Assembly: GCF_052057775.1 (NCBI RefSeq)
Contig: NZ_CP195121.1
Span: 1,984,001-2,048,000 of the forward strand
DNA: 64,000 bases
From: Methanococcoides sp052057775
Lineage (GTDB): Archaea; Halobacteriota; Methanosarcinia; Methanosarcinales; Methanosarcinaceae
Direction: 5' to 3'
Part shown: in pieces, positions 1 through 8,622 of the stretch
Position numbering within the stretch: position 1 is the stretch's first letter
How the letters are laid out: each line of letters opens with the position of its first letter
Translations under genes and position numbers: made by a program
Notes under the pieces: model-generated
What the model saw: only the letters and a program-made list of their open reading frames with translations
What the model was told of the DNA's origin: nothing
Databases searched by the model: none

Positions 1-670
1 TGTGCAGGTGCATTAATGTTGTAGGGAGCTTGACTGCTGTTGTTGCAACGTCAATACCCGGAATGACGGTCTTTACATCAGGACCGTGGTGTGATGGCAG
101 CTTGATAGGATTTGGGACGATCGCATTGATAGGACCGTTCTTGATGTCGTTAGGATCTGCAGATCTTCTCATAAGGGTTACACGGGCCTTCTTTACCCCA
201 AACTCATTATCAAGTGGAGAAAGAACACGACAAAGGCCGGTGGTGTTACAGGAAACGACCCTGACAAAGTCCTTTCCAAGGGCTTCCTCATAGTTGGCTT
301 CAGCGTTAAAGGAGCAACCAGCAAGTTCATGTGCCTCGCCACCCTGCCAGATAGCCTTGACGCCTGCCTTTTCATAAAGTTCCTTGTTGGTAACACCAAC
401 CTTACCCGGTGTACAGTCAACAACAACATCGGCTGCTTCGACCATATCCTCAACGGTACCTGCAACCTCAATGCCTTCCTTTTCCATTGATCCTACCCTT
501 TCAGCAAGAGTGTAGACAGGATATCCCTTTTCCTGTGCAATTACTGTCTCAAAGTTAGGACGGGTCTTTGCAATACCGATGATCTCCATATCATCCTGGA
601 GCATTACAGCATCTGCAACCCTTTTACCAATGGTTCCGTATCCGTTTATTGCAACTTTAACTTTAGTCAT
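1..670 (-). CDS. gap: Glyceraldehyde-3-phosphate dehydrogenase, archaeal type II (3' end outside window)
   Basis: The ATG is at 670 and the gene runs off the left edge, so about 223 codons are visible. The N-terminus has the Rossmann motif INGYGTIGKRVAD (residues 8-20), and the catalytic cysteine lies in SCNTTGLCR (Cys141), which with the overall sequence marks the archaeal class II enzyme. It interconverts glyceraldehyde 3-phosphate and 1,3-bisphosphoglycerate in the cytoplasm, in a methanogen mainly in the gluconeogenic direction. It is transcribed leftward with no gene directly upstream on its strand within 140 bp, so it probably has its own promoter in 671-811. No frameshift is seen in the visible part. 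Confidence 0.95.
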   Translation of the reverse strand, partial: MTKVKVAINGYGTIGKRVADAVMLQDDMEIIGIAKTRPNFETVIAQEKGYPVYTLAERVGSMEKEGIEVAGTVEDMVEAADVVVDCTPGKVGVTNKELYEKAGVKAIWQGGEAHELAGCSFNAEANYEEALGKDFVRVVSCNTTGLCRVLSPLDNEFGVKKARVTLMRRSADPNDIKNGPINAIVPNPIKLPSHHGPDVKTVIPGIDVATTAVKLPTTLMHLH

Positions 671-811
671 TTAATGTACCTCCATTACGAATTTGACACA
701 TATCAGTATATGTATATCAGAATGAACGATATTTAGACACCTTCGCACACATTCCCACAGGAACAAAGGTAACCTGCAATCAATGAGATGGCTCCTGATG
801 TCACTCTTAAT

Positions 812-1000
812 TCAATTTCCAATAATTATAGTTTCCCCTTTTGAAAAATCGACCTCTTTTATTGTACCGAAGATGATCGTCTTTTCCCCAAATATTCCCG
901 TAAGCTCTATGGAATCACCATCAACGATCATTTTTGTGACAGATTCCATTACCAATTCCCTTTCATTGTCTTTGACAACAATTGCACTCAGTTCACACAT
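812..1000 (-). CDS. CooT-like small nickel-binding protein
   Basis: This 62-residue protein begins Met-Cys-Glu-Leu. I chose the ATG at 1000 because AGGTGC lies 4-9 bases upstream and because CooT proteins characteristically begin Met-Cys, where Cys2 takes part in nickel binding. A longer frame opens at 1036 but would bury that Cys. The body is a small beta-rich domain with the conserved stretches VMESVTKMIVDGDSIELTGIFGE and IKEVDF. CooT is known as a nickel-binding protein linked to CO dehydrogenase in bacteria; many archaea carry stand-alone homologues. No CO dehydrogenase gene is nearby, so the nickel client here is unknown. Function is by family resemblance only. Confidence 0.7.
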   Translation of the reverse strand: MCELSAIVVKDNERELVMESVTKMIVDGDSIELTGIFGEKTIIFGTIKEVDFSKGETIIIGN

Positions 1001-1129
1001 ATTTGCACCTTCTAATAATATGATTGTCACAGCCATCGGTGAAATTATTTGAACTTATATCATATGCTATAGATCACACATCAATATGTTCTAATGATAG
1101 ATAACTACTTTCACACGAAATTCCGGATC

Positions 1130-2005
1130 TTATCTTACAAGCTTTGCAACAGAACATCCCATCTCAAGCCCCATATCCTCTGCCACAGCCTCGCATTTTG
1201 TACGAAGCAGGTATGCGATCGGCCGGAAGTTCTCCTCGGACATAGTTTCATAGTTGGCCATTCCCTTGCTTATAATAAGACTTGCATTCTCAAGAGCATA
1301 TATGAACTCGGCCGGAGCTTCGTCAAAGCAGACACCCACAGCATTTGAACCTGTGGTCAGTACACGATCAACTCTACTGTCAAGACCCAGTTCATGAACA
1401 TTCTCCATTGTAACATCAGTAAGCATCGGAGCACCCCTTACAACAAGCGTGATCTTGCCTCCTAACTTCCTGATGATATCAAATACAAGAGTATCAAGAA
1501 TTATCTCACCACAGTTATCGACAACATAAACGACATCATCAAGCATTCCGAACATCTCGGAAGTATCATCCACATCAAGACCTTTCCTGAATATTTCCGC
1601 AAAGGTCTTATCAAAGACATCTTCACCCACATCAAATCCCATAATACCAAAATCAAAGAAGTTCCCTATCACGGATGCCAGTACTGCCCGCCTGAACATT
1701 TCCTCATCTGAAGGTGAACCATCATATACAAGAGAGTGAGCGTATGGATAGACATTTTCTGCTATTTCGTTGCTTAACTGCCGGAGCTCAAGATATGGAT
1801 CATCATCATTCAGCACCTCATAAGCCTTCCTGTGGATAGCAGTAGATACGACTCCTGCAGGCACCCCGGGCTTGTAGATCTCTTTGAGCACATCGATACC
1901 AGCAAGCATCGTTTTGTGTATCAGCTCATCGTCATCTGTTGAAAGCTGTGCTTCATAGTGTACCCTTGAAAGAAGGCAATATGTACATCTTGGATCCATT
2001 TTCAT
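1130..2005 (-). CDS. DUF89 / ARMT1-like metal-dependent phosphatase family protein
   Basis: The protein has 291 residues. It starts with a Cys-rich segment (DPRCTYCLLSR, a CxxC) typical of archaeal DUF89 members, and carries the family's core motif YVVDNCGEIILD (about residues 158-170), whose Asp and Asn bind the divalent metal, plus a C-terminal segment SKGMANYETM. DUF89 proteins are metal-dependent phosphatases proposed to remove damaged sugar phosphates and other phosphometabolites. ATG at 2005 follows AAAGGG at 2014-2019; an in-frame ATG at 1999 is a less favoured alternative. It is leftward and monocistronic. The true substrate cannot be read from the sequence. Confidence 0.8.
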   Translation of the reverse strand: MKMDPRCTYCLLSRVHYEAQLSTDDDELIHKTMLAGIDVLKEIYKPGVPAGVVSTAIHRKAYEVLNDDDPYLELRQLSNEIAENVYPYAHSLVYDGSPSDEEMFRRAVLASVIGNFFDFGIMGFDVGEDVFDKTFAEIFRKGLDVDDTSEMFGMLDDVVYVVDNCGEIILDTLVFDIIRKLGGKITLVVRGAPMLTDVTMENVHELGLDSRVDRVLTTGSNAVGVCFDEAPAEFIYALENASLIISKGMANYETMSEENFRPIAYLLRTKCEAVAEDMGLEMGCSVAKLVR

Positions 2006-2341
2006 TATTTTAGCCCTTTAATTAGTAATCATGTATAATGTCACGATAGACGGTCGTATCAAATAGACACCATACACATAAGCTTAACTCAAGGCACCCG
2101 TTTTACCCAGCTACGGCATCGAAATGAGCGGAAGGGCATTTCCGGTTAAAATCGAACATAATAAAAAGGATTGAAAAAAAGGTTATAAATTGCCTTAAAG
2201 AGAAATTAAAAAAAGAAATAGAGGTAATAATGTCCGAATTAGATACATTACATATAAAGATAGGGTTTGACAATCCATAGGTTCTTTAATAAGCGCAGAA
2301 GAAAAGAAAAAGGGAAAAAAAGAACAAAATAAAGTAAATTT
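2006..2341. promoter_or_regulatory. Intergenic region with a CGGAA-N6-TTCCG palindrome
   Basis: No gene is visible in these 336 bases. At 2129-2144 there is the perfect inverted repeat CGGAA-GGGCAT-TTCCG. It matches the GGAA-N6-TTCC operator known for the nitrogen repressor NrpR of Methanococcus. It lies about 125 bp upstream of the DUF89 gene. Whether NrpR binds it is unknown. The rest (2160-2341) is very A-rich with no open frame. Confidence 0.35.
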
Positions 2342-2752
2342 TTAATCTAAAGATTTAAGAATAATCCTTACTTGTTTTAGCGAATATTCCACTCCAAATT
2401 TATCTCTGATCAGAGCTGCAACCTCAGAAGTTTTTAGATTCTTATGTAACCTCAGATACAATTTAAGGTCATTCTTCTGATCTTCACTAAGTTTAGAAGG
2501 CCTGCCCCCCCCATGACGTGGCAAAAGTCCGGCATAACCATCTTTATTCCACCTTTTTTGCCATACATAGGCAACCTTTTTGGTAACGCCGACCTTACTT
2601 GCAGCCTCTTCAACAGAATCGCCCATATACCTGTAACGTATAAAGTATAAACGATCCAGAACTTTAATGAGGGTTTCAATATACCTTATCCTCTTGTTCA
2701 GCTCCTGATGAGTCAACTTTTTTTGAATAGGAATCATTTCTGTTTTTACCAT
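2342..2752 (-). CDS. Stand-alone IS630-type helix-turn-helix protein (transposase N-terminal half)
   Basis: A complete 136-residue frame holds two helix-turn-helix units of the kind found at the N-terminus of IS630/Tc1-like transposases: the first around SVEEAASKVGVTKKVAYVWQ (about residues 47-66), then a basic linker RHGGGRPSKLSEDQK and a second winged unit ending in YSLKQVRIILKSL. The DDE catalytic half is absent: no matching frame follows in 2281-2341 or beyond. It may be an orphan ORFA of an insertion sequence or a domesticated DNA-binding protein. It is divergent from mtmC1, with 166 bp between the starts, so a role at that promoter is possible but unproven. Confidence 0.7.
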   Translation of the reverse strand: MVKTEMIPIQKKLTHQELNKRIRYIETLIKVLDRLYFIRYRYMGDSVEEAASKVGVTKKVAYVWQKRWNKDGYAGLLPRHGGGRPSKLSEDQKNDLKLYLRLHKNLKTSEVAALIRDKFGVEYSLKQVRIILKSLD

Positions 2753-2768
2753 GCCATCTGATATTGTT

Positions 2769-2818
2769 TTAAAAGTATAAATACATTGGTTTTAGCTTAG
2801 AAAAGTATAAATATAAGA
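2769..2818. promoter_or_regulatory. Tandem TATA-like boxes between the HTH gene and mtmC1
   Basis: Two near-identical blocks, AAAAGTATAAATACA (about 2771-2785) and AAAAGTATAAATATA (about 2803-2817), lie 32 bp apart. Each resembles an archaeal BRE/TATA element. The second would give mtmC1 a leader of roughly 80 nt. The direct repetition could be two start sites or a repeated regulator site. The assignment rests on sequence resemblance alone. Confidence 0.5.
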
Positions 2819-2918
2819 ATCTGCAAGGATAATTTGCAGTTGAACAGGACAAACGACCATCCGGGAAAAAAGACGTCTCAGAAGGGCTGAGAAACTGCAC
2901 TACAAAAAGGTGATGAAA

Positions 2919-3575
2919 ATGGGAAATCAGGAACTTTTTGATAAACTTAAAGATGCAATTGTAAACCAGGACATTAACGCATGTCCAGCACTGACACAGG
3001 AAGCTCTCGACGCAGGCATTTCTGCATTCGACATTATCAACGAAGCACTTGCACCAGGAATGAAGATCGTCGGTGACAACTTCGAAGCAGCAACAATCTA
3101 CCTTCCACAGATCATGATGTCTGCAAAGGCAATGAAAGCTGCAATGGAGATTCTTGAGCCTATCCTCGCTGAAGAGAAGGGCGACGAAGAAGGTGTCGGA
3201 ACAGCTGTAACATTCGTACAGGAAGGAGATATTCACGATATCGGCCACCGCCTTGTTACAACAATGCTCGGTGCAAACGGATTTGATATCATCGACCTCG
3301 GAACAGACATTCCAAACGAGGACGTTGTTGAAGCTATCGCAAAGAACAAGGGCAAAAAGATGATCCTCGTCGGTTCCGCACTGATGACAACCTCAATGCT
3401 CGGCCAGAAGGACGTAGTAAGGTTACTCGAGGAAGAAAACCTTAGAGACTCTGTAAAGATCATGTTCGGTGGCGCACCAGTCACAGACGAATGGATCGCA
3501 GAGATCGGCGCAGACGGTACAGCCGAAAACGCAGCAGATGCAGCAAGAGTAGCACTTAAGCTCATGAGCGAGTAA
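2919..3575 (+). CDS. mtmC: Monomethylamine corrinoid protein MtmC, copy 1
   Basis: The protein has 218 residues. It carries the methyl group from MtmB on a cobalamin cofactor to MtbA in methanogenesis from monomethylamine. The N-terminal helical cap (about 1-90) is followed by a Rossmann-type B12 domain with the ligand motif GDIHDIG, where His106 is the lower cobalt ligand, and by GSALMTTSMLG in the cofactor pocket. ATG at 2919 follows AAAAAGGTGAT; in-frame GTG 2910 and ATG 2913 lie too close to the ribosome site. It is followed 16 bp later by mtmB1. The copy at 13742 is nearly identical, with long stretches identical at base level. Confidence 0.95.
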   Translation: MGNQELFDKLKDAIVNQDINACPALTQEALDAGISAFDIINEALAPGMKIVGDNFEAATIYLPQIMMSAKAMKAAMEILEPILAEEKGDEEGVGTAVTFVQEGDIHDIGHRLVTTMLGANGFDIIDLGTDIPNEDVVEAIAKNKGKKMILVGSALMTTSMLGQKDVVRLLEEENLRDSVKIMFGGAPVTDEWIAEIGADGTAENAADAARVALKLMSE

Positions 3576-3591
3576 ATTGGGGGAAAATAAA

Positions 3592-4968
3592 ATGACATTC
3601 ACAAAATCAGTAACTTGCTTTGACTTCTATGACCGTGCACAGACCGGTGAGAAGACAACCCAGGATGACTGGGACTTGATGACCATTCCAATGAAGGCAA
3701 TGGAACTCAAGCAGAAATACAACCTTGACTTTGGCAACGAGTTCGTTCCAACCGACAAGGACCAGATGGAGAGACTCTTCAAGGCAGGTTTCGACATGCT
3801 CATCGAGTGTGGTATCTACTGTACCGACACAAAGAGAGTAGTCAAATACACAGAAGACGAACTCTGGGATGCAATCAACAACCCAATGCCAGCATTCCAG
3901 CTCGGTACCGGCAGAGATGCAGTACAGATGAAGAAGAGAGAAGTAGGCGACAAGAGAAAGCCTATAATACAGGGTGGTCCAACCGGTTCCCCAATCTCAG
4001 AAGAGGTGTTCTCTGCAGTTCATATGAGCTATGCACTCGAGAAAGAAGTTGACACAATTGTAAATGGTGTTATGATGACGGTTCGTGGTAAGCCACCTAT
4101 ACCAGGCAGCCCATACGAAGTTCTCGCAGCAAAGTCCGAAACAAGGATTATCAAGAACGCAGCAGCAATGGCTGGTAGGCCAGGTATGGCTGTTTAGGGA
4201 CCAGAGACTTCCCTGTCCGCTCAGGGTAACATCGCTTCCGACTGTGTCGGCGGCCAGGTCACAAGTGACAGCCACGAAGTATCACAGCTCAACGAGCTTA
4301 AGATCGACCTCGATGCAATTGCAGTCATGGCTCACTACAAGGGCAACAGTGACATAATCATGGACGAGCAGATGCCAATCTTCGGCGGATACGCTGGTGG
4401 TATTGAAGAAACAACAATCGTAGATGTTGCAACTAGCCTTAACTCCATGATCATGAGCAGTGCAAGCTGGCACCTTGATGGTCCTGTCCACATCAGATGG
4501 GGATCCACCAACACCAGGGAAACCCTCCAGATCGCAGGATGGGCATGTGCAACAATCAGTGAGTTCACAGACCTTATGACCGGTAACCAGTACTACCCAT
4601 GCGCAGGACCATGCACAGAGATGTGCCTCCTCGAAGCAGCAGCACAGTCAGTAACTGACACAGCATCCGGCCGTGAGATCCTCTCAGGTGTCGCATCCGC
4701 AAAGGGTGTCATCACCGACAAGACAACCGGTATGGAAGCAAGGATGATGGGAGAAGTCGCACGTGCAACAGCAGGCATGGATATCGATTCCGTCAACGCT
4801 GTACTCGACAAGCTTGTTGCATCATACGAGAACAACTACGCAAATGCACCACAGGGTAAGACCTTCCAGGAATGCTACGACGTCGCAACCGTCACACCAA
4901 CAGACGAGTACGTCAAGGTATACGAGGGTGCAAAGAAGAAGCTCGAAGAGTTCGGTCTTACATTCTAA
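3592..4968 (+). CDS. mtmB: Monomethylamine methyltransferase MtmB, copy 1 (pyrrolysine protein, amber codon read through)
   Basis: The full reading frame is 458 residues with an in-frame TAG at 4195-4197, codon 202, exactly the pyrrolysine position of characterised MtmB. It transfers the methyl of monomethylamine to MtmC. Homology is continuous across the TAG: AGRPGMAV before, GPETSLSAQGN after. The start ATG at 3592 sits behind GGGGG (3579-3583); a TTG at 3577 lies too close to it to be the start. An ATG inside the second half (4327) is an internal Met, not a gene start. It ends just before a strong terminator. It differs from copy 2 at only a few residues, for example GGQVT versus GGMVT shortly after the amber codon. 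Confidence 0.96.
4195..4250 (+). promoter_or_regulatory. mtmB1 amber codon and downstream stem-loops (PYLIS-like region)
   Basis: The TAG at 4195-4197 is followed by two short hairpins in the coding RNA: CCCTG (4211-4215) with CAGGG (4222-4226), and CCGAC (4238-4242) with GTCGG (4246-4250). This is the region where a pyrrolysine insertion structure has been described for Methanosarcina mtmB. Work in that genus indicates the structure is helpful but not strictly required, so the hairpins here are suggestive only. The same hairpins occur in mtmB2. Confidence 0.55.
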
Positions 4969-4996
4969 GCCTAAGATCTTTACAAGAACCTTTTTT

Positions 4997-5032
4997 GCCA
5001 GCAGGATCTGCTGGCATTCTTTTCTCTTTTTT
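4997..5032 (+). terminator. Terminator after mtmB1
   Basis: GCCAGCAG (4997-5004) pairs with CTGCTGGC (5008-5015) around the loop GAT, followed by a T-rich run to 5032. It lies 28 bp after the mtmB1 stop and separates the methyltransferase genes from the permease cassette. Confidence 0.8.
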
Positions 5033-5556
5033 AAATTACTATTTATATTGAAACTCCACTTTTATTACATCAAGTCCTCAAGATTATTCGTTGTCTGGAA
5101 AGCATATGCTGCATGCATAGAAGAATGCAGAATGCAATGCACCCACAAACTAGGATCGGATCGGCATTCGATCAAAAATACAGATAGAGGGTGCATTACT
5201 AAAGCTTATGATGAATAAACCCACACATCGGACATAGAACAAATCGATATTAAAAAGTAATGAAATTAATCCATACTTCCTCAGAATGAAGTGGATGTTT
5301 TTGAGACCTGTACTGCGAATAAACCATATAAAATACTGCCTAGAAAGCTAACCTGATAAAGTAGGATTATGACGATGACATACATGAACGTGTCCTATAC
5401 CTTTGCCAATTCCATAATCAGAGAATCCCTGAATAAGTACCATAAGAGCATTGTATGCAGGTGTAGATACATACTATGCTAAGATAATATTTCTACTGCC
5501 CCCATGCATTGAGGAAAAAGATATAATACGATGCTTAGAGCATCATTTTCTGCACC
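5033..5556. other. Non-coding stretch with a nested stem-loop at 5136-5197
   Basis: No credible gene is visible. AATGCACCC (5136-5144) can pair with GGGTGCATT (5189-5197), and within it GATCG (5159-5163) pairs with CGATC (5169-5173). This could be a small structured RNA or a chance fold. The remainder, to the decayed gene at 5557, is featureless AT-rich sequence. Confidence 0.35.
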
Positions 5557-6300
5557 TCAAAGAAACTTATGATTGAGAGCAGACAAATTAAAGTATTCAA
5601 TCAGAGACTGCAAAGACCCACTACATCTTACATACATGCTCAAGCCTAGTGGACCAGAAGTTATTTCGACGTCACTATAATATAAATCAAATCCACAATC
5701 ATAGGTTGTTAGTTCGAGTGATCTTAAATGATCAAGTTCAGGATCTAACTGATGAATATCCGTTATTCCAGAAATATCTTGTAAAACATCTGTTAAGTAT
5801 GAGTTATTCTGAATAAACAATACCGATTTCAGCTAGTTTTTAATTCCATTTTCACAAATGTAATTTAATGTACGAACTTCTGAAGAAGTTAATTTTGAAA
5901 ACAAATCAATATAGATTAAATTCCCCTCATCTTTTCCATCTTTTGTACAACTTGAAGCTAGAAGACCTACCCACATATCTTGAATATAATTATCCTCAAC
6001 TAATGAATCTTGATCAATTATGATATGAACAATATGAGGATGAGCACGGAGATTAGTAGTAGAGCTACCTTTAATGCCAAGCACTGTTACTGCTTTATTT
6101 GATATTTATAAAATGTTTTTTTGTATGCCACGTTTTTACTTTATCCTGAAACAAAAATCCGAGTTCCTCTGAAGCTGGATGGAGTATTAATTCTATGAGT
6201 TATGATGCTTCATCTGTTGCTACTTCGTTAACCTTTTTAATGGCATTATAGTTGGTATGATTCCTAAAACATCTACGCCCTTCGAGTCATTTTCAGTTAT
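5557..6300 (-). pseudogene. Decayed DUF4393 (Abi-alpha family) gene
   Basis: Fragments in different frames on the minus strand line up in the order of a DUF4393 protein. Upstream pieces around 6150-6300 encode KKVNEVATDEAS and EELGFLFQDKVKTW, separated by stops and a frameshift. The segment 6084-5836 encodes SLVEDNYIQDMWVGLLASS and FSKLTSSEVRTLNYI, the most typical part of the family. A TAG at 5833-5835 is followed in the same frame by a C-terminal piece to 5557. DUF4393 proteins are linked to phage abortive infection. With at least three lesions I call it a pseudogene rather than a pyrrolysine protein. The upstream limit is approximate. Confidence 0.65.
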
Positions 6301-6837
6301 TACTGATTCCCTAAAAGTATCACAAACTTCACAATAAACACAGTTAAGAATTACACATATATTATAATTTATTAAACAGTATTATGATTTTGAATATATT
6401 GTTTATTATTTCTTTAACATTGTCAATTGTGACTATTTTCGCAAGCTTGCAATTCTTTCCAACAAAATATAGCCACATACAATAAAGATATAAGAAGAAC
6501 GTGCGGCACAATTACAAAACTAAAAAGAATAACTTGTGCAAGCATGCACAAAAAATATATATATATGATTTAAAACAGCGTCAAAGCTTATTGATATTAT
6601 AAAATAATTGGAAACTGTATATCCAAAATGCAATTTTACTAAATTCTAATTTGCAAAAAATATATATTTGTGTTATTTAGGAAGGCAAATGCCGGTTGCT
6701 GCCTACCCCAAAATATATATAGCATAATGTAATTTGTGGCACAAATTTGAGAAACACGACAATATCCTGCCCTACAAAGGATTGTCAGTGTTGATCACAT
6801 CGTGAAATTATCTTGCTAAAAATAAAGGTGTAGAAAA
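6301..6837. promoter_or_regulatory. AT-rich region with promoter of the first permease cassette
   Basis: There is no gene in this stretch. An archaeal TATA-like box, AAATATATATAG (6711-6722), lies about 115 bp upstream of the 31-residue frame at 6838. Just before it, at about 6680-6706, is a GC-richer run (GGCAAATGCCGGTTGCTGCC) that can form small hairpins and may be an operator. The leader would be about 90 nt long. Confidence 0.45.
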
Positions 6838-6933
6838 ATGGATACATGGACTATTATTAATGGTGTCATCTATCTGACCTGTTTTGCTCTTATCGGTTGG
6901 ATGTTATTTGATGCCAGTAAAGTCTCAAAATAA
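6838..6933 (+). CDS. Small single-span membrane protein of the MtmP cassette, copy 1 (31 aa)
   Basis: The frame encodes 31 residues: MDTWTIINGVIYL, a hydrophobic core to about residue 25, then FDASKVSK. The same protein occurs before the second permease at 15924, with most positions identical (WTxINGVIYLxCFALIxWMLxDASKVS), while the flanking non-coding DNA has diverged. This pattern of conservation is the main evidence that it is translated. It is preceded by AAAGGTG (6825-6831). One transmembrane helix is predicted, from about residue 5 to 25. It lies 23 bp before mtmP1. A role as an assembly or regulatory subunit of the permease is inference; no known family is recognised. Confidence 0.75.
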   Translation: MDTWTIINGVIYLTCFALIGWMLFDASKVSK

Positions 6934-6956
6934 TCATCGTTTTTAAGGAGAATTAA

Positions 6957-8333
6957 ATGTCTGGAAATACAAATTCAGAACAAGGTCATGTCGTAAAGAC
7001 ACTCCGACCCTATCACGTATGGGCGCTTGGAGTTGGTATTGTTCTGGTAGGCGAATATATGGGATGGAACTTCACAGTTGCAAAAGGTGGAGTACTTGGA
7101 TCTCTGTTTGCACTATTGGTTGCAGGTACTATGTTTGTAATGGTATCTTTATGCGCCAGTGAATTGGGATCATCAACTAAACTTGCCGGCGGCCCTTATG
7201 ACTGGGCGAGACTGTTCGTCGGACCAGGTGCTGCAGCACTTGTGGGTCTTGCAGTATATATGGAATTCATTGCCCTGGAAGCTGCTGATGCTATTGTCGT
7301 TGCATCTATTGCACAAGCGGTCTTCCCTGATCTACAAACATTCCCTGTCACATTACTAATTATCGCATTTTTAACATTTATGAACTATCGTGGGGTCGTG
7401 GCTGCCCTTAATCTTAACTTCGCACTTACATTCACAGCTTTGATAGCTATCATTGCTTTCTTCTTTGCCAACATTACCGGATTTGCCGGCACATGGCATC
7501 CTGAGTATCTAATATCAGGAGCGATGCCTAACGGATTCATCGGTATTTTTGCAGCCCTGCAGTTCGGTCCCTGGTTCTACCTTGGTATCGAGGGAGCAGC
7601 AATGTGTGCAGAAGAATGTAAGCATCCAACAAGAGCAGTTCCTCTTGGTCAGCAGGCAGGTATGATCACCCTTCTGCTCGGTTCAGGTATGACACTTTAT
7701 GTCTGTTCAGGTATGATACCGGCCGCAGAACTTGGTAGTTCAGTATACCCACTCTTTGAAGCAGCAACAGCAACAGGTTCTAAATTCCTTATTGCAGCTC
7801 TCGGAATCGGTACACTTTTCACCTGTCTTGCAAGCGCAAACGGTACAGTTTGTGACGCATCACGGTCATGGTTTGCCCTTTCAAGGGATAAATTTCTGAC
7901 AAACTGGTTTGCTGACGTGCACCCACGTTACAGCACCCCATACAGGGCAGTCATTTTCACAATGCCCATAGCAATCGCATTTGCATTTAGTGGTTTCCTC
8001 GATCAGGTCATCACCTTTTCAATCATATCAGGTCTTATCTGCTATGTAATGATCCCATTTTCCCTGATCCGCTTCAGGAAATTGTTCCCGGAGCACACAC
8101 AGAAGGTCCGCCCGTTTGTGGGCCCTCTGCAGCCAATAATTGCATATTTCACGATTTTCCTTGCCATTGTGATCATGTCTACCCTTAACTGGGGATACAG
8201 TTACAACCTGGTCTTCGGACTCTTGTTCTACGTGATAGCATACTTCTACTTCTCGTGGAGATACAAGAGCATCGAAATAACTCATGATTGGGGAGAAGAC
8301 CTTGGATGGCCTGAACCCATACACAGGAGATAA
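6957..8333 (+). CDS. mtmP: Monomethylamine permease MtmP, copy 1 (APC family)
   Basis: The protein has 458 residues and about 12 hydrophobic spans, belonging to the amino acid/polyamine/organocation (APC) superfamily. Conserved features include the N-terminal LRPYHVWALGVGIVL, the first-helix break GEYMGWN, and GPWFYLGIEGAAMCAEECKHP in the middle. In Methanosarcina the homologue next to mtmC-mtmB is named MtmP and proposed to import monomethylamine. ATG at 6957 follows AAGGAG (6945-6950). It is flanked by three small membrane-protein genes, all in the same direction with short gaps. Copy 2 at 16049 is closely similar throughout. Confidence 0.88.
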   Translation: MSGNTNSEQGHVVKTLRPYHVWALGVGIVLVGEYMGWNFTVAKGGVLGSLFALLVAGTMFVMVSLCASELGSSTKLAGGPYDWARLFVGPGAAALVGLAVYMEFIALEAADAIVVASIAQAVFPDLQTFPVTLLIIAFLTFMNYRGVVAALNLNFALTFTALIAIIAFFFANITGFAGTWHPEYLISGAMPNGFIGIFAALQFGPWFYLGIEGAAMCAEECKHPTRAVPLGQQAGMITLLLGSGMTLYVCSGMIPAAELGSSVYPLFEAATATGSKFLIAALGIGTLFTCLASANGTVCDASRSWFALSRDKFLTNWFADVHPRYSTPYRAVIFTMPIAIAFAFSGFLDQVITFSIISGLICYVMIPFSLIRFRKLFPEHTQKVRPFVGPLQPIIAYFTIFLAIVIMSTLNWGYSYNLVFGLLFYVIAYFYFSWRYKSIEITHDWGEDLGWPEPIHRR

Positions 8334-8346
8334 TGGAGGAAGAAAA

Positions 8347-8610
8347 ATGGTAAATAAAGAAAAATATTACAACGACATCAAAAAAGATGCAGGTATAATT
8401 GTTCTTGTATTAGGACTCTTGTTCTTCTCAGAGACATTTGTCTTCTACAAAATAATTTCAACTCTTTGGGATGCAGTACCTGAACTTCGTACCATCTTTC
8501 CAGTATACCTCTTATTCCTGATACTCTTGCTCGGGATTGAGACCATTGGTTGTATAACTGTATACAAATCCATCAAGGAACACATGTTCGACTTTAACTA
8601 TTACGACTAA
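8347..8610 (+). CDS. Small two-span membrane protein of the MtmP cassette, copy 1 (87 aa)
   Basis: The protein has 87 residues with two predicted helices (about 16-38 and 49-70) and a conserved tail EHMFDFNYYD. ATG at 8347 follows GGAGGAAG (8335-8342). A longer frame opening at 8284 overlaps mtmP1 and is not used. It lies 13 bp after the mtmP1 stop. The homologue at 17441 has the same length and the same C-terminus. Invariant residues FSET between the helices and GIETIGC in the second helix suggest specific helix contacts. I do not recognise a named family. It is probably a permease partner (inference). Confidence 0.8.
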   Translation: MVNKEKYYNDIKKDAGIIVLVLGLLFFSETFVFYKIISTLWDAVPELRTIFPVYLLFLILLLGIETIGCITVYKSIKEHMFDFNYYD

Positions 8611-8622
8611 GGAGATGGTAAT

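Noticed and set aside
3233..3598. Long open frames opposite mtmC, mtmB, mtaB, mtaC, nif and amt genes
   Set aside because: They mirror the codon pattern of strongly biased genes on the other strand and recur at the same place in each paralogue; none has a ribosome site or a recognisable product.
4195..4197. TAG as the end of a 201-residue MtmB and ATG 4327 as a second gene
   Set aside because: Homology to MtmB is continuous through the codon and the position, 202, is the known pyrrolysine site. The same holds for 15018-15020 and ATG 15078.
5833..5835. TAG in the DUF4393 gene as a pyrrolysine codon
   Set aside because: The upstream part of the same gene also has non-amber stops and a frameshift, so general decay explains it better.
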